Below are positions 7,890-14,718 of a stretch of DNA of 64,000 nt, piece by piece; position 1 is the first letter of the stretch, and each line of letters starts with the position of its first letter. Location: contig NZ_NFJP01000005.1 of assembly GCF_002159915.1 (NCBI RefSeq), forward strand, positions 106,891 through 170,890. The letters are read 5' to 3'. Below the pieces are notes generated by a model. That model worked only from the letters and a program-made list of their open reading frames with translations, made no database searches and was not told the DNA's origin. A program made the translations under genes and the position numbers. The stretch comes from Gordonibacter sp. An230 (lineage in GTDB: Bacteria > Actinomycetota > Coriobacteriia > Coriobacteriales > Eggerthellaceae).

Positions 7890-9758
7890 ATGGCGGACAC
7901 GAACATCGATGGCACCCAGCGCATTTTCATCAGCGAGGTGCAGGGCCATCAGGCGCGTTACAGGAAACTCATCAAGTTCACCCATTCCTCCACGAAAGCG
8001 GCCGGCTTTATGCTGCTCGCCGCTGTGGTGGCGCTTGTCGTGGCTAACACGGGTGCGTACGAGGCGTTCTTGGAATTCTGGCACACGGAGGTCGGTCTGT
8101 TTTTCGGCAGATCGTTCGCCGGCATGTCGCTCGCGCACGTGATCAACGACATTTTCATGGCCGTGTTCTTCCTGCTCGTGGGATTGGAAGTGAAATACGA
8201 GCTGACGGTGGGCGAGTTGACGAACATCCGCCAGGCTCTTTTGCCCATCATGGCGGCTGTGGGCGGCGTGATCGCGCCCATCGTCATCTACCTGCTGTTC
8301 AACGCCGCAAATCCTGGCACGGCGCATGGATGGGGCGTGCCCACTGCCACCGACATCGCGTTCGCTCTCGGCATCTTGGCCCTTTTGGGCAATCGCGTGC
8401 CGAGCGGCGTGCGCGTGTTCCTGAGCACGCTCGCCGTGGCCGACGACATCATCGCCATTCTGGTGATCGCAATCTTCTACGGTCACAGTCCATCGCTGTT
8501 CTGGCTGGGCGCGGCCGCCTCGGTGCTGGTGGCGTTGGTGCTGATGAACCGTATCCACATCTATTCGCTTGTGCCGTATTTGCTGGTGGGTGGCGTGTTG
8601 TGGTACTGCGTGTTCATGTCGGGCGTGCACTCCACCATCGCTGGCGTGCTGCTGGCGTTCGTCATTCCGTCGGGTTCTCGCGTGAACCTCAAAAGCTTCA
8701 CCGCCTGGTCGGGGGACAAAGTTCGCGAGGCGCACGATGCCTTCCAGCCTGAAACGCCCGTCATTGCGCAAGGCGAGTACATAGAGACGGTGTCGTCTCT
8801 GTCGCGCGTTGCTCGTCAGGTGGTTCCGCCCGCGACGCGCTTGGAACATCGGCTGTACCCGTGGGTGTACTTCGGCATCTTGCCTTTGTTCGCGCTCACG
8901 AACGCGGATGTGAGTTTCTCCGGCATGGACGTGGGCGCCATGTTGGCCGATCCCGTTCTGTACGGAGTCATGCTGGGCCTTCTTCTGGGCAAGCCGATAG
9001 GCATCATGCTCATGAGCTTCGCCATCGTGAAGAGCAAGCTGGCATCGCTGCCCGAGAACGTGAACTGGTTCCATATGCTGGGTGCATCCATCTTGGGCGG
9101 CGTCGGATTCACCATGGCCATCTTCGTGGCGAACCTCGCGTTTACCGATGAGGCTCACGTGGCTACGGCCAAGCTGGGCATTTTGGCTGCGTCGCTTTTG
9201 GCCGGCGTGCTGGGTTTCGTGTTTTTGCTGCTGCAGGCGAAAGCGGCGCAGAGGCGCGGCGTGGCCTACCTGTCGGCCAGCGGCGACGACGTGGCGCGTC
9301 AGACAGCGGGTGATGAGGCGACGCGCGATGCCGAGGAGCTGTTGCGCGACATCGAGAGCCCGGCTCTCCAAAGCGAGGTTGAGGCTGCGAAGAGGCGCGG
9401 CGGTGTGTTCGAGATCGTCGTCGATCTGGGCGAGAGTGGGCTTTTGGAAGACGGCTCGATCAACCAAGTGCGCGAGGCGTTGCGCGATGAGGCGGTGCGC
9501 GTGCTGAGCGAGGAGGGCGAGAACGATTCGGCGAAAGAGGTGCGGCGCGAGTTCGAGGAGCGCGAAGGCAAGTCGCCGCTCGTCGGAGTTGAGGAGACGT
9601 TGCGCCGGTCGGGAGACGAGGGTCGTTTGCGCGGCGTGTCCCGTGGGGGCGAGGGCGCGGAGGGCGTCTCTGGTGAAGCTGAGGAAGCCGATGGGGCTGG
9701 CGGATCCGGCGGGATCGAGTGGTCCGACGGCTCCGATGGGCGGAAATCCGATAAATAG
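7890..9758 (+). CDS. nhaA: Na+/H+ antiporter NhaA with long C-terminal extension
   Basis: A 622-residue protein. The first 450 or so residues are a complete NhaA antiporter, which exchanges cytoplasmic Na+ for external H+ across the inner membrane. TDIAFALG and the paired aspartates in LAVADDIIAILV mark the ion-binding site. After the last membrane helix a hydrophilic tail of about 170 residues, rich in Glu, Arg and Gly, extends far beyond the usual NhaA length of about 390-440. The start is either ATG 7869 or 7890; I prefer 7890 because GGAAGG lies upstream. glmU follows after 25 bp. Confidence 0.88.
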   Translation: MADTNIDGTQRIFISEVQGHQARYRKLIKFTHSSTKAAGFMLLAAVVALVVANTGAYEAFLEFWHTEVGLFFGRSFAGMSLAHVINDIFMAVFFLLVGLEVKYELTVGELTNIRQALLPIMAAVGGVIAPIVIYLLFNAANPGTAHGWGVPTATDIAFALGILALLGNRVPSGVRVFLSTLAVADDIIAILVIAIFYGHSPSLFWLGAAASVLVALVLMNRIHIYSLVPYLLVGGVLWYCVFMSGVHSTIAGVLLAFVIPSGSRVNLKSFTAWSGDKVREAHDAFQPETPVIAQGEYIETVSSLSRVARQVVPPATRLEHRLYPWVYFGILPLFALTNADVSFSGMDVGAMLADPVLYGVMLGLLLGKPIGIMLMSFAIVKSKLASLPENVNWFHMLGASILGGVGFTMAIFVANLAFTDEAHVATAKLGILAASLLAGVLGFVFLLLQAKAAQRRGVAYLSASGDDVARQTAGDEATRDAEELLRDIESPALQSEVEAAKRRGGVFEIVVDLGESGLLEDGSINQVREALRDEAVRVLSEEGENDSAKEVRREFEEREGKSPLVGVEETLRRSGDEGRLRGVSRGGEGAEGVSGEAEEADGAGGSGGIEWSDGSDGRKSDK

Positions 9759-9783
9759 GAAGGCTACGGAGCGAAGGAGCAAC

Positions 9784-11163
9784 ATGGAAGCAGCTGCTGT
9801 CGTGTTGGCTGCGGGCGCAGGAACCCGCATGAAGTCGAAGACGCCGAAGGTCGCGCACGAGATCTTGGGCAAGCCTCTTGTCCGTTGGGTGGTGGATGCG
9901 GCGCGCGAGGCCGGCATCGAGCGCGTGATGTCTGTGGTAGGGCATGCGCGCGAGCAGGTGATCCCGCTTGTGGAAGCAGACACGGACGTGGTGGTGCAGG
10001 AGGAGCAGAACGGCACGGCGGGCGCGGTGGCTGTCTGCGCCGATGCTTTGGCGGACTACGACGGATCGCTTGTGGTGCTCTCCGGGGACTGTCCGCTCAT
10101 CGCGTCTGAGACGATCGCCGAGCTGGTGCGCGTCCGTGAGCGGGCGGGCGCTGCTGCGGTGGTGCTCACGATGGAGCTGAACGACCCCTTCGGCTACGGA
10201 CGCATCGTGCGTGACGCCGACGGAGCCGTGGCGCGCATCGTGGAGCAGAAGGACGCGACGCCAGAGGAGGAGGCCATCCGCGAATGCAACTCCGGTTTCT
10301 ACTGCTTCGATGCTCGCGCGCTGTTCTCGGCTTTGCGGCAGGTGGGCAACGATAACGCCCAAGGCGAGTTCTATCTCACCGACGTGTTGGAGATATGCCG
10401 CAACGCAGGTCGTCCTGTGCTGGCGCTTCCCTGCGGGGATCCCGCCGAGTGCTTGGGCGTGAACTCGCGCATCCAGCTGGCCGAGGCGACGAAGCACTTG
10501 CAGCGTCGTATCAACCTTGCGCATATGGCGGCCGGTGTGACCATGACCGATCCCGACCAGGTGTGGATCGGTCCCGATGTGCGCATCGAACGCGACGTGG
10601 AGCTGTTGCCGCAGACGTTCCTTTTGGGTTCCACGACTGTGGGCGAGGACAGCGTGATCGGCCCGAACTCGCGCCTCACCGACACGGTGGTGGGACGGAG
10701 CTGCATCGTGGACGAGACGGTGGCCGTCGAGGCGCGCATCGACGACGGCGCTACGTGCGGACCGCGCGCCTACCTGCGCCCGGCAGCGCATCTGTGCGAG
10801 GGCGCGAAGGCCGGCACGCACGTGGAGATCAAGAAGTCCACGATTGGCAGGGGCTCGAAGGTGCCGCACCTATCCTACATCGGCGATGCGACCATCGGCG
10901 AGGGCGTGAACATCGGAGCCGGGTCGATCACCTGCAATTACGACGGCAGGAAAAAGCACGCCACCACGATAGGCGACGGCGCGTTCATCGGCAGCGACAC
11001 CATGATGGTGGCGCCGGTCGACATCGGCGCGGGCGCCATCGTGGGCGCGGGCTCGTGCATCACGAAGGACGTTGCGGCCGATGCGCTTGCCCTCACGCGT
11101 CCCGAGCAGCATGAGATTCCCGGTTGGGCCGCCAAGAAGCGCGCTCGGCAGATCGAGGGGTAA
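9784..11163 (+). CDS. glmU: UDP-GlcNAc pyrophosphorylase / glucosamine-1-phosphate acetyltransferase
   Basis: A 459-residue bifunctional cytoplasmic enzyme that acetylates glucosamine-1-phosphate and then couples it to UTP, giving UDP-GlcNAc for peptidoglycan. The N-terminal nucleotidyltransferase domain shows LAAGAGTRMKSKTPKV at residues 8-23. The C-terminal half is a left-handed beta helix of hexapeptide repeats with the GAGSITCNYDG segment. Normal length. ATG 9784 has GAAGGAGC upstream; longer in-frame extensions overlap nhaA and are not needed. A strong terminator follows at 11232. Confidence 0.96.
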   Translation: MEAAAVVLAAGAGTRMKSKTPKVAHEILGKPLVRWVVDAAREAGIERVMSVVGHAREQVIPLVEADTDVVVQEEQNGTAGAVAVCADALADYDGSLVVLSGDCPLIASETIAELVRVRERAGAAAVVLTMELNDPFGYGRIVRDADGAVARIVEQKDATPEEEAIRECNSGFYCFDARALFSALRQVGNDNAQGEFYLTDVLEICRNAGRPVLALPCGDPAECLGVNSRIQLAEATKHLQRRINLAHMAAGVTMTDPDQVWIGPDVRIERDVELLPQTFLLGSTTVGEDSVIGPNSRLTDTVVGRSCIVDETVAVEARIDDGATCGPRAYLRPAAHLCEGAKAGTHVEIKKSTIGRGSKVPHLSYIGDATIGEGVNIGAGSITCNYDGRKKHATTIGDGAFIGSDTMMVAPVDIGAGAIVGAGSCITKDVAADALALTRPEQHEIPGWAAKKRARQIEG

Positions 11164-11231
11164 GGAGCTCGGCTCCTTCCTCTTTGAAAACGAGCTCTCG
11201 AGTCACGGAAATCGTCGCTTTGAAGCCCTTA

Positions 11232-11264
11232 GTCGCGTCCGGACAGCTTCCGGACGCGACTTTT
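11232..11264 (+). terminator. Intrinsic terminator of glmU
   Basis: A perfect 11-bp stem GTCGCGTCCGG / CCGGACGCGAC around a 7-nt loop, followed by TTTT and a further T-containing stretch, 68 bp after the glmU stop. Confidence 0.88.
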
Positions 11265-11363
11265 CGTAGGACGAAGCGCGTTTTCCCAGGTAGGAGAAAG
11301 CGCGCCTTCTTCCTCATGCGCCCATGAGCTTCAAATCGTCAAAAACTGTGCATCCGCCTCCCG

Positions 11364-11381
11364 CCCCCCCCCTTTTTTTTT
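11364..11381. repeat. Homopolymer tract C9-T9
   Basis: Nine C directly followed by nine T, then CGAACG. The complement at 49928-49943 reads C9-T7 followed by CGAATT, so the flank is partly conserved. It lies about 30 bp before the LuxR remnant. Confidence 0.8.
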
Positions 11382-11411
11382 CGAACGCCGAAGTGGCTTT
11401 CCTCGTTTTCA

Positions 11412-11503
11412 GCACGGCGAAAAAGCCACATCCGCAACGTCTACGCCAAGGCGGGCGTGCACTCCAAGCAGGAGCTGCAAAGCCTCATCGAGGACGTGCG
11501 CTG
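11412..11503 (+). pseudogene. C-terminal remnant of a membrane LuxR regulator
   Basis: The frame from 11412 to the TGA ending at 11503 encodes about 30 residues almost identical to the last helix-turn-helix part of the regulator at 21300-22865 (shared AKSHIRNVYAKAGVHSKQEL and QSLIE). Nothing upstream in any frame supplies the rest of the HTH or the membrane domain. The preceding sequence is a homopolymer tract. It is best read as the 3' scar of a deleted or recombined regulator gene. Confidence 0.75.
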
Positions 11504-11563
11504 ATCCCGGATTCCGAGGCGGGCCGGAAGGACGTGCCCTCTGTCCTCCGAAGCGCAAGGTTC

Positions 11564-12227
11564 CTACGTTTTGCCCACTTGCATCGCGAGAATCGCCGAA
11601 AACGCGAGGTTCCTTCGTTTTGCGCGCTCCGGAACGACTTCTAAGGGCGGTGCGGGTCCCGTGCCGTTCTGGGCTGAGGCGCGCAACACCAAGGTCGAGA
11701 GCTGCCGCGCGACACTGGCGGATGCGCCGTGCTTTGTCTCGGTTTGCTGCGTCGCTTGCAGCAGCGCGAGCGCGTCATGGGACGTGAGCGCAGCTACGGG
11801 GGCATGTTTTACGAGCAGCTCGTCATCGGCGATCAAATGCATTGCGCTCAACCGCTGCGCGGCGGCGATCAGGTTGTCCTCAAGGTCGTTGCGGAGATTG
11901 CGGAAGCCGCATGCCGTCCATGGCCCGATTCGTCTGCTTCTGCGGCTGTGGCCTGTTCTCGCATGCTGCTTGCGCATTCCCAGGCCGTTTCGGTCGCCGT
12001 CGCCGTGTCGCGTTCGGAGCGCGCCTCTCTCGTTGCGCATGTCTCGTTTAAAGGCATTCGCGGTCGGGTGGAGCTCGTCTTTGGCGACGCCGGGTGCGGC
12101 AGCAGAGAGCCGTGCTCATGCGCGCACAGCATGAGGGACGTTGCTAGGCCATGTCATGGACGGTTGGCGAAAAATAGTTGAGTCGGATGTTCGCGTCGAT
12201 CGAAAGGGGAATTTGCCGGTTAGGCAT
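11564..12227 (-). pseudogene. Broken PIN-domain toxin
   Basis: PIN toxins are Mg-dependent RNases of toxin-antitoxin systems. ATG 12227 starts a frame reading IPLSIDANIRLNYF, the first PIN aspartate motif, but it meets TAG at 12144-12146. The rest of the domain appears in another frame below 12040: NLRNDLEDNLIAAAQR (second acidic motif) and LIADDELLVKHAPVAAL (third acidic motif). So there is at least one nonsense change and one frameshift. It follows the antitoxin remnant with a few bases of overlap, the usual order. It is not expected to make an active RNase. Confidence 0.65.
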
Positions 12228-12559
12228 CGAGAAGCCGTTCCCGAAGGCGCTCGAGCGGGGCGTTGTCGCGCACCTCTTCGCACGATGCGTTCGTTGCTCA
12301 ATTCGAAGGTTTGATCCCGTACTGTTCGTACGGATAGGCGACGATGTTCGCCCCCCCCCTGGGTGCAATCTCCCGTCCCCGCTCTCTCTTCCTCGGCTTC
12401 GGGTTTGCCCGCTTCATCTTCGGTGTCGAACAGGCTTTGTGCGGCATGCGGGTTGTGCGCGTTGCGCGCGGCGTTGTCCCGCAGTTTGCGAATCGCCTGC
12501 GACGGCGTGTAACCGACGCGCTCCTTGAGCGAGCGGCTGATACGCGTGTTCTTCTGCAC
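12220..12559 (-). pseudogene. Broken RelB/DinJ-like antitoxin
   Basis: The first frame (from about 12559) reads SRSLKERVGYTPSQAIRKLR, the ribbon-helix-helix type TPSQAIR signature of RelB/DinJ antitoxins. A run of nine G on this strand (12351-12359) coincides with a frame change to GANIVAYPYEQYGIKPSN. A second change leads to EEVRDNAPLERLRERLLDA and TAA at 12220-12222. The pieces in order make a plausible antitoxin whose stop overlaps the toxin start region. The N-terminus appears shortened. Family assignment is from motifs only. Confidence 0.55.
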
Positions 12560-12708
12560 GGAGTCCGTTGCCGTAGCGCATCTCCTGCACGTGATCTGCT
12601 ATACGTATGGTATAACTCTGTTCCGGACAGCTTGGGAAAGGAGAGCCCTTCGCCCACCAGGTGTCAGGTATGCCGACGACAGCATCGTGCTCGAGGGAGG
12701 TGGCAGCT

Positions 12709-13803
12709 ATGGAAAACAAATCCGTTCGCAGGCATCGTTGGAAGCATGCGGCCATCGCTTTGGGCATCGTTGTAGTGCTGGCGCTGCTCGTGGTTCCCTT
12801 TGCGCTGGCTGTGGCCATCTACGAGGGCAACTTCGGCTCGCGCATGCAAACGCCGGCGTTCATGGAGCGCACCCTCGATGAGTTTCCGGCCCTGAGTGAG
12901 AGTGCGTCCACGTTTGTTTCGGACAAGGGCCAGCGGCTCGCGGGCTACCTCTACACGTCGACCGATGCGGGCGTGGCCGAGGACGGCACGGGTGCGAAGG
13001 GCGTCGTCGTGATCGCGCACGGCCTGGGCGGCGGGTGCAATACGTACATGGACGTGGCGAACCGCTTCGCGGCCAGCGGCTATGCGGTGTTCGCCTACGA
13101 CGCCACGGGCAACGACCGCAGCGAGGGCGACGCCGTCGGCGGGCTGCCGCAGGGCGTTATCGACCTCGATCGCGCCCTCGATGCCGTGGCGCAGGACGAC
13201 CGCCTGCGCGACCTTCCCGTCATGTTGTTCGGCCATAGCTGGGGCGGCTACGCGGTGGGCAGCGCACTCGCCGACCATCCCGAGGTGAAGGCAGTCGTGT
13301 CCGTTGCGGGTTTCGACACCTCTTCGGCAATGCTCGAAAGCCAGGGCCGGCAGATGGCGGGCGGCGCCATCGCGCTGCTGATGCCGTACCTGTCGCTGTA
13401 CGAGCATTTCAAGTTCGGCTCCTACGCCGACGCGTCCTCCCTCGAGGGGTTCGCGTCGTCGCAGGCCCAGGTGCTCGTGCTGCACAGCGCCGACGACGCC
13501 ACTGTGCCGCCCGAGACGGGCATCGACCGGTATCGCGAGGAATTCGGCGACGATCCGCGCTTCACGTTCGTCGAGTTCGAGGATCGTGGTCACAGCTTCC
13601 TGTACTATTCAGATGAAGCGCGCGACAACATCGCCGCGTTCAACGAGGGCTACTACGCGTATCGGGAGGCCAACGACGGTGCGAACGACGCCGACCTGAT
13701 GAACGCATGGCGCGCCGAGCATTTCGACAAGAGGACCTGCCTCATGCTCGACGAAGACCTCATGAGCAACATCGTGTCCTTCTACGACGAGCAGGTGCGT
13801 TAA
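12709..13803 (+). CDS. Membrane-anchored alpha/beta hydrolase
   Basis: A 364-residue serine hydrolase of the alpha/beta fold. Residues 10-35 form one hydrophobic anchor, so the catalytic domain is probably outside the membrane. The oxyanion-hole HGLGGG, the nucleophile elbow GHSWGG, the acid in SADDATVPPE and the histidine in EDRGHSF are all present. It resembles lysophospholipase-like and dipeptidyl-peptidase-like hydrolases; the substrate is unknown. ATG 12709 follows GAGGGAGGTGG and is preferred over GTG 12661. The next operon begins about 190 bp downstream on the same strand. Confidence 0.82.
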   Translation: MENKSVRRHRWKHAAIALGIVVVLALLVVPFALAVAIYEGNFGSRMQTPAFMERTLDEFPALSESASTFVSDKGQRLAGYLYTSTDAGVAEDGTGAKGVVVIAHGLGGGCNTYMDVANRFAASGYAVFAYDATGNDRSEGDAVGGLPQGVIDLDRALDAVAQDDRLRDLPVMLFGHSWGGYAVGSALADHPEVKAVVSVAGFDTSSAMLESQGRQMAGGAIALLMPYLSLYEHFKFGSYADASSLEGFASSQAQVLVLHSADDATVPPETGIDRYREEFGDDPRFTFVEFEDRGHSFLYYSDEARDNIAAFNEGYYAYREANDGANDADLMNAWRAEHFDKRTCLMLDEDLMSNIVSFYDEQVR

Positions 13804-13992
13804 GCGCCTATTACCCCAGGTCGTTCGTTTCGCTCATCCATTATTGGTGGCGTTTTCGCCCCCTCGGTCACCCATAAATATCCGCCCGTCCGCCGCGTTT
13901 TCACGAACAACGGACGTTTCCCCTGCGCCCGTCGCCCCGTAAGGTGAAGCCGCTCGATACCGATGACGAACGAGCGGAAACGGAGGGGAACC

Positions 13993-14610
13993 ATGGATCG
14001 GGAAACGTCGAACGCCGCAGCACCGGACGCCGTCGAGGCCGTCGTCAAGCGACTCAACGCCAACCATGCCAACACGCTCGCGCTGTGCGCCGTGCTGTCC
14101 GTGTGCGAGGCGCGCATGCCGTACCGCGAGGCCGAGGCGCTCATCGACGCGCGTCCCGAGCTGCGCCTCAGCACGCAGAACGCCCACGCGCTCGTGCGCA
14201 TCATGATCGACTGCGGCGGTGTGGAAGCCGTCGAGGTGTCCGAGCCCGACTGTGCGCCGGACGCGCAGCCCGAGGACATGCCCGTCGGCTACACCGTGGA
14301 AACCACCGCGGCCGGCCGCGCCGCGCTCGAACGCTTCGAGCCCACGCGGCGCTTCGCGGAAACGCTGCGCGACGAGCCCGCGGGCTACGCGCACGTGTAC
14401 GCCGCCGTGCTTGCCCTCTGCGCCGAAAACGGCGGCGCCACGAAGACCGCCATCGAGCGCGCGCTTTCGGGCGATGAGGCGCTCAGCGCGCCGAAGCAGG
14501 TGTACCCCAGCCACTTCATCTCCAAGCTGGAGACCGTAGGAGGTCTTGCATGGGACGGCTCGTGGAAAACCACGGAGCCCGGCCGGCAGATGCTGGCCAT
14601 GGTCGGGTAA
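13993..14610 (+). CDS. Uncharacterised protein ahead of the molybdoenzyme operon, module 2
   Basis: A 205-residue soluble protein that I do not recognise. It seems to consist of two similar alpha-helical halves, each suggestive of a winged-helix fold: NANHANTLALCAVLSVCEAR near residue 25 and AGYAHVYAAVLALCAENGG near residue 125, each followed by a Ser/Thr-rich recognition-like segment. No metal-binding cysteine cluster is present. ATG 13993 has GGAGGGGAACC upstream. It lies 108 bp before the molybdoenzyme gene on the same strand and is probably cotranscribed, so a regulatory or maturation role is possible but unproven. Confidence 0.7.
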   Translation: MDRETSNAAAPDAVEAVVKRLNANHANTLALCAVLSVCEARMPYREAEALIDARPELRLSTQNAHALVRIMIDCGGVEAVEVSEPDCAPDAQPEDMPVGYTVETTAAGRAALERFEPTRRFAETLRDEPAGYAHVYAAVLALCAENGGATKTAIERALSGDEALSAPKQVYPSHFISKLETVGGLAWDGSWKTTEPGRQMLAMVG

Positions 14611-14718
14611 AGCGCTGCCCGGCCTCATCGGCGCCGAGAGCGCGAGCGCCCCATTCGGGATAGAGAACCGCAGAACACCCAGAACCATCAGCGAAGACGA
14701 GACGAAGGAGGAGGGAAT

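Noticed and set aside
7806..10016. Minus-strand 736-codon frame opposite nhaA and glmU
   Set aside because: The His/Arg-rich translation is typical of a high-GC shadow frame; nhaA and glmU on the plus strand are unambiguous.
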